Assembly (NCBI GenBank): GCA_963580285.1
Contig: OY757011.1
Location: 161,311,908-161,375,907 of the forward strand
From: Lucinisca nassula
Taxonomy: Eukaryota; Mollusca; Bivalvia; Lucinida; Lucinidae
Direction of reading: 5' to 3'
DNA length: 64,000 nt
Position 1 is the stretch's first letter; each line of letters starts with the position of its first letter. Shown piece by piece: positions 1 to 11,300 of this stretch. A model generated the notes under the pieces. That model was not told where the DNA came from, did not search any database, and worked only from the letters and a program-made list of their open reading frames with translations. Made by a program: the position numbers and the translations under genes.

Positions 1-87
1 TTTATTAGCCGAAACTACGTAGTATGACCCATCTTCTTTCTTATGAATGTTTTCATTGCTCTTAAAGGAACTCATTTTTGATTTTTA
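1..87 (+). repeat. Same repeat as 25963-26085, cut by the window edge
   Basis: Matches 25975-26072 almost base for base and begins within the hammerhead-like 3' half (TTAGCCGAAACTACGTAGTA). The upstream half lies outside the window, so its ribozyme state cannot be judged. Confidence 0.6.
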
Positions 88-1450
88 TTTAATATAGCTT
101 CATACAAATGTTGTTTATGATAATATCTCAAGCAAGTTAGACCTTCAAGGTCATGGCCTTAAGGTCACGTTCACTGTGGCTATTTTCACACAAATGGTAT
201 GTATGATAATATCTCAAGCGAGTTCGACTTTCATGGTCATATCTTCAAGGTCAAGGTCACTCTGGCTATTTTAAGAAAACCTTTGACATCAATGGAGCGC
301 CTATTTTTAAAAAGGTTTCAATATAACTTCACACAAATGCTGCTTATGATAATATCTCGAGCCAGTTTGAGTTTCAAGGTCTTGTCCACAAGGTCGAGGT
401 CACAATGGCTATTTTTAGAAAAAACTTTGTCATCGCTCTAGTGCGTACATTTATTGTTGGTTTTTAATACAAGTTCACACAAATGTTTGGTATGATGATA
501 TCTCGAGCGAGTTTGATTTTTAGGGTCCGCGGCTGAAGATCATGGTTGCTGTGACTATTTTTAGAAAACTTTGTCATCCCTCTAGTGCCTTTATTTATTG
601 TTAGATTTTAATATAACTTCACACAAATATTGGGCATGATGATATCTCGAGCGAGTTGGACTTTCATTGTCCTCGACTCAAGGTAAAGGTCACTATGGCT
701 AGTTTTTGAAAACTTTTATCATTAATCTAGCGCCTTCATTTATTGATGGATTTTTATACTATTTCACATATATGTCGGACATGATGATACCTCGAGCTAG
801 TTTGACTTTTGGGGTCTGGGGTTCAAAGTCAGGATCACTATGGCTATTTTTAGAGAAAAAAAAAACTTTGTCATTGCTCTAGCGCCCAGCTTTATTGATG
901 GATTTAATGATTACTTCAGACAAATGTTTAGTATGATGATATCTCGAGTGAATTCAACTTCCAGAGTCAAAGGCTCAATGTCAAGATCACTGGCTATTTT
1001 TCGAAAGTCTTTGTCACCACTGTAGTGCCATGGATTTTAATAGAACTTCACACAAATCTTTGGTATGATGATATCTCAAGCAGGTTTGACTTTCATGGTC
1101 TGGGCTCAAGGTAAAGGTCACTGTAGCTTTTTCAGGAAAACACTTATTGATGGCCTTTTATTTAATTTCATACAAATGTTGCGTATTATAATATCTCGAG
1201 CGCTTTTGACTTTAAGGGTCCTGGGCTCACTGTGACTATTTTTAGAAAAAACATTGATATCTCTCTAGCATTTACATTTATTGACGGGTCGTAATATAAC
1301 AAGACACAAATGTTGCATATGATAATATCTTGAGCAAGTTCGACTTTTAGTCTTGGCCTAAAGGTCAAGGTTACTGTGGTTATTTTAAAAATCCTTTCCA
1401 TCGCCCTAGTGCCTGCATTTATTTATGTATTTAATTGTTAATATAACTAC
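88..1450. repeat. ~140-bp degenerate tandem repeat, about 10 units
   Basis: Units share ATAACTTCACACAAATG, TATGATGATATCTCGAGCGAG, GACTTTCA and AAGGTCACTGTGGCTATTTT in order. The CTCGAG-like mark recurs at about 124, 211, 352, 499, 642, 787, 940, 1073, 1195 and 1329, a spacing of 87-153 bp. Many units carry AAGGTCA half-sites. No gene is seen in the block. Confidence 0.8.
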
Positions 1451-1654
1451 ACAAAATGCAGGTCAGGTTTGATTTCTGATAAAATCCAGCTGTAATTCTG
1501 GGAGTTATGGCCCTTTTTTAAACTTCGTTGTGTGTGTGGTGTGTGGGAATGTGTGGCGGCGGTAAAACGTCTCCCTGCCCTACATCATAGTGTAGATTAT
1601 GTTTTCTTGTCCTTTGGGATCATTGATTCCATTCTGGAATTTTGAAAATATTCG

Positions 1655-1702
1655 AGGGTCACTGATGAGGCCTAATTGGCCGAAACTGGCTAGTCTGGCC
1701 CA
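1655..1702 (+). ncRNA. Hammerhead ribozyme, copy 1
   Basis: All conserved parts are present in order. Stem I 5' strand GGGTCA is followed by the core CTGATGA, then stem II GGCC-TAATT-GGCC and the core GAAA. Stem III is ACT-GGCT-AGT, followed by the cleavable C (NUH site GUC). The stem I 3' strand TGGCCC pairs six bases with GGGTCA, including one G-U. This is a type I layout with a very short stem III, as in retroelement-associated hammerheads. Confidence 0.85.
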
Positions 1703-1915
1703 GAAAACATGTACACTTCATATTTTTCACTTCTGTGGTGTATTCCTTGCTTCCAAAGGATAACCCTTTTATTGAAAATATTTAACTTCACTACAGCTGG
1801 TGTGTGGGAATGTGTGGCGGCGGTAAAACGTCTCCCTGCCCTACAACATAGTGTAGATTATGTTTTCTTGTCCTTTAGGATCATTGATTCCATTGTGGAA
1901 TTTTGAAAATATCCG

Positions 1916-1963
1916 AGGGTCACTGATGAGGCCTAATTGGCCGAAACTGGCTAGTCTGGCCCA
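1916..1963 (+). ncRNA. Hammerhead ribozyme, copy 2
   Basis: Identical in core and stems to the copy 261 bp upstream: GGGTCA, CTGATGA, a GGCC/GGCC stem II, GAAA, ACT/AGT stem III with loop GGCT, then GUC and TGGCCC. Both copies look catalytically complete. Confidence 0.85.
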
Positions 1964-2445
1964 GAAAACATGTACACTCCATATTTTTCACTTCTGTGGT
2001 GTATTCCTTGCTTCCAAAGGATAACCCTTTTATAGAAAATATTATCATACATAAAAGTAGTTTGTGTTTGATATCTTTTGAAATCGTTAATTTACACTGA
2101 ATGAATATTTTATATAATCATAAAATCTAGGTCAAGTTTGATATAACATACAATATGCCGATTATTATGACTGTTATGGTCCTTTTTCAACCTCATATTT
2201 TTGCAAAACGCTTGTTTCAGTGTAAAGCTTGCCCCTGGGCAGTGTCATCCGTGTCATACTGACACATTTCTAGTTCAACTTTTTGTCGCATTTGTTCAAC
2301 TTCATTTCTTAAAGATTAATGTATTTATTTGCAACAGCTGGTGTTACATGCATTTGTGGAGCCGGTAAAAGGGTTCCCCGTACTTCATCAATAGTGCTGT
2401 TTATTTACTACGTTTATAAAACTTCGAAGTAGAAGAAATGTTTTC

Positions 2446-2540
2446 ATCGTCCAGATAGCATAGTCGGATGAGCACTTGCCTTGGAAGCAAGGGATCGCCG
2501 GTTCCAGTCTGGTTCTGGTCGCACTTTTTCAAATTCATTC
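2446..2540 (+). repeat. tRNA-like sequence, probably a SINE head
   Basis: Contains TAGCATAGTCGGATGAGCAC, an anticodon-arm-like CTTGCCTTGGAAGCAAG and GCCGGTTCCAGTCTGG. The acceptor ends do not pair well and the B box departs from consensus, so this is a relic rather than a tRNA gene. Its 3' text (TTCATTCCTTAAAGATTCATG) recurs at 2300. Confidence 0.45.
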
Positions 2541-3654
2541 CTTAAAGATTCATGTATTAAGATGGCTAGGTGACAAACCATCAAGGCCAGTGGCATCTAG
2601 TGATTTTGTGACCGCTTTCAATCAATGGTATTTTGAAGCAGGTATTATCAGGAATGCGTGCCTTGACAAATACATTAAGTATTTGAAAATCGCTATCAGT
2701 TGAGGTTTTCGATGGTTAAGATGCCTTTAGACGATCACTTATATTGGCAATATAAGAGTTCAGTTTATAAACAATAAACACCTCATTATCTTAAATTATT
2801 TCGTCCGGGATTTTGGAAGCTCCCAACGACCTACTTATTTGTTTAACTTGAACTGGGTTTATTGTTTTGGGCGACATTCGAAAAGAACTCTAAAATTATG
2901 TATTTGTTTATTTGCCTTGTTTATCAGATGTCTGTATTTGTTCCAGTTCATCTCTTTGTCAAAGATATCTTTTTTAAGACCGCATTTTAATATCGTCGTG
3001 CTTCCAATCAGGTTGAGTTTCATGTTTCACGCTTTTTGATTTAAGAGGTGCATACTTATCCTAGGTTTCCGTGAATGTTTTTAACCATACGGACAATTCA
3101 TGTTGGTATCCATAGCAATCTGTAGGTAGCTTAATCTGTTAAAGGGTCAGTTAACAATTAATCATCATTAAATTTCTTGTAGCATCTGTATTGGATGGAT
3201 GAGAATGTCACGTTAGTTGAGTTTTTGGATACTGACCGCGTAAAGCAAACTAGATAGTGGCCACTGTCGTGATATGTTAGACAAATACTTCTGAGATTTT
3301 TAGGAGTCCAGAGCGTATCGTCTATTGGCTTTTGTGAATGAGATGTTACACTGGTTTGCTCGTCAATTAGCTGAACGGAATTTTATGGTTCCATGTTGTG
3401 TTTCAAACTGTTTTTAACAGTACTCCTTGAATTTTGTCTATATAGAAATCGCCCATTAAATACATTACTGGGCATATACTCGATGACAAGAACTTTTTAA
3501 CCATTCCGCATTAGCCAAAGGAGGTATAGAGATTGAACAAACAAGAAATGATTTAGTATTATATCAAGGGTATTCTTAGTTATATGCGTATTAGTTTATG
3601 ATTCCAAAACGTGACACCAAACAACAGGTTATTTGCGTAGTTCATATTCGTTCG

Positions 3655-4060
3655 GGTCGATGGGCATGGTGGGCAAAGCTTGTTTACCAAGTAATGCTTA
3701 ATACCCGCGGACGCCTGATTACACTCTTCTGGAGTCCATGTCTGTTGATCTGAACATTGATATTTGCCATTTTGTCTAGGGATTAACGATTTCGGATTAA
3801 CGCTTTGGTACTACGACCTAAATTTCTTACCACTTATTAACCCTTTTTGTATCAAATGGAATCTTCCTCCATATATAAAGCAGGAGTCCATTTCAAAATT
3901 CAGGGGTGTCAGGTTGTGGTATCTTTAAAATTGATTTGGAAAATGGCTGAACTTTCTGGAAACAGTGTAGGCCCTGATGAGACGCCGCGTTCTGCGGCGT
4001 CTCGTCTGGGCCTGCACTGTTTGCCAAGGTATCTCTTTTGGGTTTTGCGGTACTAAATGG
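3655..4060. repeat. Dispersed repeat with a GC-rich terminal hairpin
   Basis: The right part (3963-4026) is a hairpin: AAACAGTGTAGGCCCTGATG, GAGACGCCGC-GTTCT-GCGGCGTCTC, then GGGCCTGCACTGTTT. The left part recurs inverted at 47190-47370 (GTCGTAGTACCAAAGCG, CATGGACTCCAAAAGAG). The middle and hairpin recur inverted at 62100-62290. Reading frames here are incidental. Confidence 0.7.
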
Positions 4061-4776
4061 ACTACTTACAACCATTCACTACCTATATCCTCCACTACCA
4101 ACCGAAATAACTACTAAATGCCACATAATACCAATTGCTACTGCAATCTTAAATAAGCGGCATATAGATGGTATGAAGTTTACGTTTCAACGCCTCTTTC
4201 AACCTCAAACTAACTCTTAACGAACAAATAATTATGGTTTAAATTGTAATTTGTTTCAGTTAATGGCAGTATATAGGGTCTTCAGTGGTAGTTTGTGAGG
4301 TCGTCAGCAGCAGTAAGTGCTAGACATTATGGGGTCATTGGAAGCAGAAAGTGGTTATATGTGGGGTCGTTTGTGGAAGTTAGTTGTAGTTTTGTGTGTG
4401 GGCCCTTTTCAACATTATTTACTTATATCGGGCCGATCGTTAATCAGAGGTTGGCGAAACCCGGAGTACCCAGAGAAGAGAAAAAAGCCCTGACCTTCCG
4501 TTACAGAACTTGGTAGTAGTTTGTTGGGCGTTAGTAGCAGTAAATGCTGTTTTTTGGGGTGGGTGCGTTAGTCTCAATGTTAGCTAGTGATGCCGTTAAT
4601 AGCAGTAAGTAGATGTGTGTGGTATCGATGAAAATAGTATGTCATTAATTCTGTTGTTGTTGTCAGTACCAGAAGATTTCATATATCGAAATACCGACAT
4701 TTCCTCATTACACCAAAAATTACATTGGAGCCAATCCATAGCCCAAGATGAGACGGGTAAATGAAGACATCAAAGA

Positions 4777-4930
4777 GTGAGTGAGTGTTTGAGTTTTACG
4801 TTCCACCAACAGCTAATGTCATACGGAGACGGGACCTCGGTTTTTAAAGACACATCCGGAAGTCTGGAGAAGCCCGGGATCGATCGTTTACAAGGCGAGT
4901 AGCGTAACCAGTACACCACGAAGGCTTCTT
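4777..4930 (-). mobile_element. SINE group D, 13-bp target duplication
   Basis: On the minus strand: tRNA-like head (GAAGCCTTCGTGGTGTACTG, GATCGATCCCGGGCTTCTCC), then GACTTCCGGATGTGTC and a tail ending in CACTCACTC. AAGACATCAAAGA flanks it at 4764-4776 and 4931-4943. Confidence 0.87.
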
Positions 4931-5168
4931 AAGACATCAAAGAATAGTCTATTTATTTCGTATTTATTACTCCAAGAAACAAATGATGTGGATATTTGTA
5001 AGAATCACCTCGGTGACGTGATGCTATCGAATGTCAACAACCTATGTTCCTTTACTGCCTATTATACTACTCCTTATTGGGATTCTATATAACGGCAAAT
5101 TCTTTATAACGTTAAAATGTAATGAAACAAATAGTTATAACGAGGGTCCACTGTATACACGTACTTAC

Positions 5169-5388
5169 CGGTTTCTCCGGCCCTATCCGAGCACTGCACC
5201 GTCAAGGTGACATTGGAAGGATGATAACTCTGGTCCACGTCATAATCCACATTAAATGACAACTCTCCCGTGACGCTGCCTAATTTAAAAAGATCGCTGT
5301 ACTCAGATGTGACAAGGCTTAAGGTGTACTTATCGTCCGCATCTTGGTCACTGACAACGAATCCTGGATATTCTTTGCCACCACCACG
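5169..5388 (-). CDS. Cadherin exon 10 (repeat e)
   Basis: An exon of 220 nt, phase 0 in and phase 1 out, with acceptor TTTCCTTGTATAG and donor GTAAGTACGT. It encodes RGGGKEYPGFVVSDQDADD, YTLSLVTSEYSDLFKLGS, VTGELSFNVDYDVDQ and VTLTVQCSDRAGETG. This is nearly a whole cadherin repeat with a DxDxDD calcium-type motif. No following exon was found in 1-5168, so the rest of the gene lies left of the window. Confidence 0.87.
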
Positions 5389-8300
5389 CTATACAAGGAA
5401 AACGCATTTCAATTGCATTGGATACATGTTCAAGGGAAGCAACTTAATAAAAATATATTTTTCTCTCTAGTCAACAAGGTCTATTCTTGAAAAGGAAATC
5501 TTTGCTTGTTTCAGAAGAGTTTTTCTAATAGGTATGAATTTAATTCTATTTAGAAGGTAGAGTAATTAATAGTTACATTTCTTAATTGTTATTTCAAGAC
5601 AGTTCTATATATTAGTTTTGCTATCTGTAGATACGCTTAAAATTTTCATTTGTGGATATTTGTATTTTTCATTCTCCTATGGCTCTTTAAGGGGAACCTG
5701 GCAGATTTTTCCTCCATCTTGCAAATGGAGTCAACTTTCGGGACTTCCTGTTCGCTCTTTAAGCCCCGTCCCACTAAAAAAAGGTCTAGTTATAAAGCAA
5801 ATTATTTCCTTTAAGGGTAGACCACTATTGACATGGGAGACAAAATAACTTTGGAGGAGTTGTCTTTCCTGAAAGTGTATCCATTCCCCTTAAGTATTAA
5901 ACATCATGTTATTACTTTCACACCAATCAGATCACTATTTGAGTCGCTTGTAATGTGCAGAGAATAAGGAACAGAAGAAAAGAGTGTGGGGTCATCTGCA
6001 AATAAATCGAAATCACCGTGTAATGGATATGGGTAAATCATTTACATATAGAAGAAAATGAAAGGGTTCCAGAACACTTCCCTTATCTTCACCTCCTGAT
6101 ATTGTTTTAGGGTTAATCTGAGATGTGTACTGGTGGTGTTCTGTTTGTGAGATATGATTTGAACAATATTTAGGAGCTCTGGTGCCGTCTGAATCCTACT
6201 TAAACTCTTTTTAACTACTTCGGTAATAAAATTCCATTTAAAATCGATATATGATAAACAGAATCTTACACTCGTGATCATTTTGCGAAGGACTCATTTT
6301 ATAAATTTCGTATGGAATGAAAATTCGTGTAAGATCCACTTTATATATGGGCAGGACACCACTACGCAAACCAACAATCAATCGTTCATTCCGCAATCAG
6401 GCATTCTAGTAACCTAATAATGGGGATTGAATAACTGCACGTTATAATAGGTAGTGACCTATAATACCTTTTACTGATCTATAAAACGTTTATTGTCCGT
6501 TTATAGACCGGACCTACTTTTCAGGTACTTAATTTGCAAGTGTAAACAATAAAGTGCAACCAAATAAACTGCAAGTTATTATCTTTGCTATATTTATTTA
6601 TATAAATTTTAGGAAATTTAAGCTAGACTCTTACCTCCTCGGGCTTTCCTGGTTTGAATGGTCCATTGCAATAATTGCGCACTGCTACTGCGGATGCCTC
6701 TTAATCTCGAAAATAATTTTCGAAGCTAAAATAAACTATTTATTCGCAGAATTTCATTTAGAATGAAAAGCGCCGGGAAAATTTTATTCGACCATGTTCT
6801 CTGTGGCGTGTTGACATCTTTGCACTCTTTGACGTCACATTATGCTACGTGTGCGCGCCAAGGCACAGAATGTCGTTTAGCTAGCTGCACTGTCTGCATT
6901 TTTGTTTATTGTGAAATTCGCTAAACTATTGCAAAACCCCTTGGTTTTTTTGGATTGCGGTATAAACTAAGTGTACGATTATTGTAGGGTCTTTGATAAT
7001 AAAATATAATCGGTTCGCCACGACAATTTTATAGGGGCTCGCTGTAGCTTGCCCCTATAAATTTGCGTAAGGCTCACCGATGCCTAACCATGCATTTACT
7101 ACTATTTCCACCATTTTCACTATCGTATGATATTCAAATGTTAGACCCTGTCCAATCACACATCGCGTTAATTCGCAAGTGCGTAAGAATTTGCTGTTAC
7201 CCCTGCCTCATGCGTGGTTACATAATACGTTGTCTTGTCGAAGTAGCAGGGTTCGTTTTCATCTATCAAATTCACGTAGAGAACATAAGGTCCAGTTTCA
7301 GCCTTCTGGTCACTCACGAAGAAGAGGAAAACAAAACCGTTCGAAATTTCATAGTCAAGAGTTTCATTTTCTACCAGTCTCAGTTCATACGCTGGAAAGA
7401 CACAGTTTAGATTTTTCCGTCATTTGAACTTATCTGTATTAAACATCACGAAAACACGCATATATAATTTTGACCCCCTTTAACCCCACTTATATATTGT
7501 AAAACTGGGGTTTTCAGGGGTAAACATTATTTTTCTTATTTCTGCTCAAAAACATAGATTGTGGGTACTCGATAGAACCGCCTCGTCGAGGCGGTTCTAT
7601 CGAGTCCCCGCAATCTATGTTTTGAGCAGAAATAAGAAAAATATCATATTTTTATCTGGAAATTTTCCTTTTTTGGGTGGTAAAATCTTCCAATACACTT
7701 GTATAGGCGTGTTTTCGTAATGTGAACCCGAAAGTTCATATTCAAACATCATTCTGGAGATGAACATCATAAGCTACATGTAGCTTGAAGAAACACTTTT
7801 AACAGGTTGTAAACTTTATTAGATGTTGTCATGCATTCTTAAAATATAAGAAAAATGTTTTGTTTGTTTTGCAATTGAAATGCCCGTTCAACACTCGTCA
7901 TGCCATATCGAGCCGGGAAGTTTACATAACCACATTTTACCTGAGCAGGCTTACACCATAGTGTAGTTTATATTCTCTTGTCCTTTGGGAGCATTGATTC
8001 CATTTTGGAATTTTGAAAATATCTGAGGGTCACTGATGAGGCCTAATTGGCCAAAACTAGCTAGTCAGGCCCAGAAAACATGTACACTTCATATTTTCTA
8101 GTTATGTGGTGTATTCCTTGCTTCAAAAGGATAACACTTTTATAGAACTTATTACACATTACCTGAGCAGGCTTACACCAAAGTGTAGTTTATATTTTCT
8201 TGTCCTTTGGGATCATTGATTCCATTTTGGAATTTTGAAAATATCTTAGGGTCACTGATGAGGCCTAATTGGCCGAAACTAGCTAGTCAGGCCCAGAAAA

Positions 8301-11300
8301 CATGTACACTTCATATTTTCTAGTTCTATGGTGTATTCCTTGCTTCCAAAGGATAACACTTTTATAGAACATATTACAATGAGCTGTTAACCAATACAGT
8401 GCACATTTTTTAATCATCTTAAGGGAAAGAATGAACATGGTAAAGATTTCATGATCAGTCTTCACAAAGAATGTTGCCGACCCGGGAGGTATCGACCCCG
8501 CGTTCCCTTGGTTACCCTTGAGACGCATCCGACAAAGCTACCGAGGTCGGCCCTACATTAAACCTAAACCTTAAGTGATTGCTTATTTACTGGTATATAC
8601 GAGGGATGTTCGAAAATTTTTGCAACTGACCCGCTTTCTCCTGGACATTCATTAAAAGGTAATATTCTTTATACGATACGGATAACTGATCATCACTGTA
8701 TATTGTGTATAGCTATACTAGAAATCCACAAACAGATTCTTTTGCAATCTCGACTGCAATAAAATGGTCAGGAATCAGTCAAAGATGCCCTTTATACAGA
8801 AATACCCAGGTCTGCAGCTACCAAATCTAACTGTCATAAGATCAAAAAGGATGCGTGTTTCAATGTTAGGGATCTATCACAAATGACAAACTTGGATTGA
8901 TTACAAGAGGGTAGTACATTTAGCAAAGTGTAATCTTTTGTATACGGACGTACGGGTGGACAGTCAGGGGCCAGTTGTTCAACGTATCGTTAAAACTTTG
9001 ATCATTAAATATGGCAAATGTGCTAATATTTTTGCTGATAAAAATTTGATCAGCTTTTGCGCATGCAAAAGCTGCTCACATTTTTCAGCAAAAAATACCA
9101 AAATTTTCGATATTGTACTTGCTAGAACAGTTAACAATATGACCACTAACGAGCTTGTTAAGCTAACGATGCTTTGAACAACTGGCCCCAGATAGCTAAC
9201 TTGTTGGACTTATTGACGGCTATTCCAACGTTCAATTTTAAGCGCCACTTTGAATGGGGAAATACATTGATGAAAAGGGACTAACCCTAACCGTCGTAGA
9301 GGCTAATAAATGTATTTTAGACGGAATAAACCACACTGTCCGGACAAACTGAAGTACATCGTACATTTATTAATTGTCCGGGCGGATATACGAATGGTTG
9401 GGTGGATGGATTATAGCGACTTAAACTGGATGTGTGTCAAACATGTCTGTCGCGACGTTGTTGTTTTTGTTGTTGCTGTTGCTGTTTGATATAGCTTCCA
9501 CCGTATTCTACGCACCTCTTGGAGAAATGTAGCAATCTCACATTGGACCAACGTTACAACCAAGGTTAAAATGATGACTGTCCATCACACTATTTTACAG
9601 CTTAAAAGTCTTAAGAACACAATGGTAGCTAAGGTTCACCACGGCTTCCATTTATTATTCAGCCTTTCTACTTCTCCATTCTCTCATATCTCTCAACGTA
9701 CAGCGTGTAACACAGTCGCATTACGAAAACATGCCTATACCAATACATTGTAACCTTTATCGCCGAAAAAATGAAAATTTTCAGATGAAAAATTGTGATA
9801 TTTTTCTTATTTCTGCTCAAAATATAGATTGTGGGTACTCGCTGAGGCGGTTCTAACGAGTACCCACAATCTATATTTTAGAGCAGAAATAAGAAAAATA
9901 AGGTTTACCCCCGTAAACCCCAGTTTCACCATATAAAAGAGGGGTTCGAGGGGGTCAAAATTATATAGGCGTGTTTTCGTGATAGTCTTATATGGTACAT
10001 GTATACAACTTCACTGATCATCTTTGTAGCAACCATAGCGGTACAGTCGACTTGTAGCTGTAGTAGAGTTTCTCTGTCATTGAGATCTAGAGCACAGTTT
10101 CTTAGGATATATTTTACGTCTCTGAGTATATGCTGTCTAATACTTTCAAGGGTAATACAGTCCAACAGAAAGTAAGCGACTGGTTCATCACTGGTTTTAC
10201 ATAACAGGCATGTCGGGTCCACTTGATTCTGACTAAAGGATTATCTGTCTGTTTGTAATATGTATGTTCCAGCAAATTACGAAAAAACGCCTATACAAAT
10301 GCAATGTAACTTTTAAGGCCGAAAATATGAAAATTTTAAGACGAAAAATTGTGATATTTTTCTTATTTCTTCTCAAAATATAGATTGTTGGTACTCTTTA
10401 GAAACGCGTCATTGAGGCGGTTCTAACGAGTACCCACAATCCATATTTTAGAGCAGAAATAAAAAAATAAGGCTTGACCCTGTAAACCCCAGTTTTGCTA
10501 TATAAAAGTGGGGTTCAAGGGGGTCAAATTATATAGGCTTGTTTTCGTGATGAGCTATCTTCAAGTGCACTGCAATTCGAGGCACCTCATATAGGTTTCT
10601 AGAAGATTTTATCACTGGATTTCGTTTCAGCAACTCCGTCGCGTTAAACACTAGCGTTTTCGGACTTTGATATAACGGGAAAATGGACTGTAAGCGACTG
10701 TCCCAGCAGTTACATATTGCTCTTTGTACGTTTTTCTTCCATTGCGAAAACACGCCTATACTAATACATTGTAAACTTTACCTCCGAAAAATCGATATTT
10801 TAGATGAATACTTGTCACATTTTTCTTATTTCTGCTCAAAATGTAGATTGTAGGTACTCGTTAGAACCGCCTCATCGAGGCGGATGAGGCGGTTCTAACG
10901 AGTACCCACACTCTATATTTTTGAGCAGAAATGAGAAAAATAAGGTATACCCCTGCAAACCCCAGTTTTACTTTATGAAAGTGGGGTTCAAGGGGGTCAA
11001 ATTTATATAGGCTTTTCGTGATGCACGAAGCTTTGGTCTGGGATTCATACAGAAGGTTTTCACAATCAGGAAGCCAATACACGACACACAATTTCCTTAC
11101 TACCACAAACCAGATGTTGCTGTCTAGCTTCTTTACCGCCAATTGACGGACTCAAGTTCTAACTTTCTCAACTGAAGACTCAGACAATCTACAGATATTC
11201 CCGAAGAAGTTAAGCACACGTTGATGACTCATACCTTCCACGGGGAGGCTGCCGGAAGTAAAGAAAATGTGTTTATACTTAAAAATCACCAAATATGTTT

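Larger units (their letters stand above)
1530..2046 (+). mobile_element. Tandem hammerhead-ribozyme repeat (retrozyme-like), two units
   Basis: Two direct copies of a ~260-bp unit each carry a complete hammerhead ribozyme, at 1655-1702 and 1916-1963. Predicted self-cleavage sites (after AGTC, 1695/1696 and 1956/1957) are 261 bp apart, so a transcript across the locus would release a 261-nt monomer. The outer parts (1530-1695 and 1957-2046) together make roughly one more unit. This is the architecture of small non-coding retrozymes reported in plants and metazoans. It lies in the cadherin intron after exon 10, on the opposite strand. Confidence 0.8.
1490..3654. other. Intronic block outside the hammerhead units
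   Basis: Besides the hammerhead tandem and the tRNA-like relic, 2047-2330 and 2560-3654 show only AT-rich text with no splice-supported exon or recognised repeat. 2330-2400 is a diverged piece of the hammerhead unit body. Confidence 0.5.
7939..8372 (+). mobile_element. Second hammerhead-unit tandem, shorter and partly decayed
   Basis: Two units of the same family as at 1530-2046. Predicted cleavage sites at 8066/8067 and 8288/8289 give a 222-nt monomer, lacking part of the GTGGCGGCGGTAAAACG segment of the 261-nt form. It lies in the cadherin intron between exons 8 and 9. A truncated tRNA-headed SINE follows directly. Confidence 0.75.
9985..11142 (-). pseudogene. LINE C-terminal remnant split by two MITEs
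   Basis: Three minus-strand segments (11142-11024, 10739-10553, 10222-9985) read as one degraded non-LTR retrotransposon C-terminus: VYWLPDCENLLYESQTKAS, WKKNVQRAICNCWDSRLQ, YQSPKTLVFNA, then the zinc-knuckle-like VDPTCLLCKTSDEPVAYFL. Two foldback MITEs (10740-11023 and 10275-10552) interrupt it. The clade was not determined. Confidence 0.55.

Noticed and set aside
2446..2540. Functional tRNA gene
   Set aside because: The acceptor stem does not pair and the B box departs from consensus; it reads as a SINE head relic. The other tRNA-like heads belong to SINEs with tails and target duplications.
3963..4026. Hammerhead ribozyme suggested by CTGATGAG
   Set aside because: No GAAA core or fitting stem III follows; the CTGATGAG is part of a simple GC-rich hairpin.
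4295..4516. Plus-strand frame with KPGVPREEKKALTFRYRTW
   Set aside because: No family recognised, no splice support and no conserved context; not enough to call a gene.
7063..7427. Two overlapping plus-strand frames of 115 and 82 codons
   Set aside because: They lie antisense to cadherin exon 9, which has splice-site, phase and homology support.
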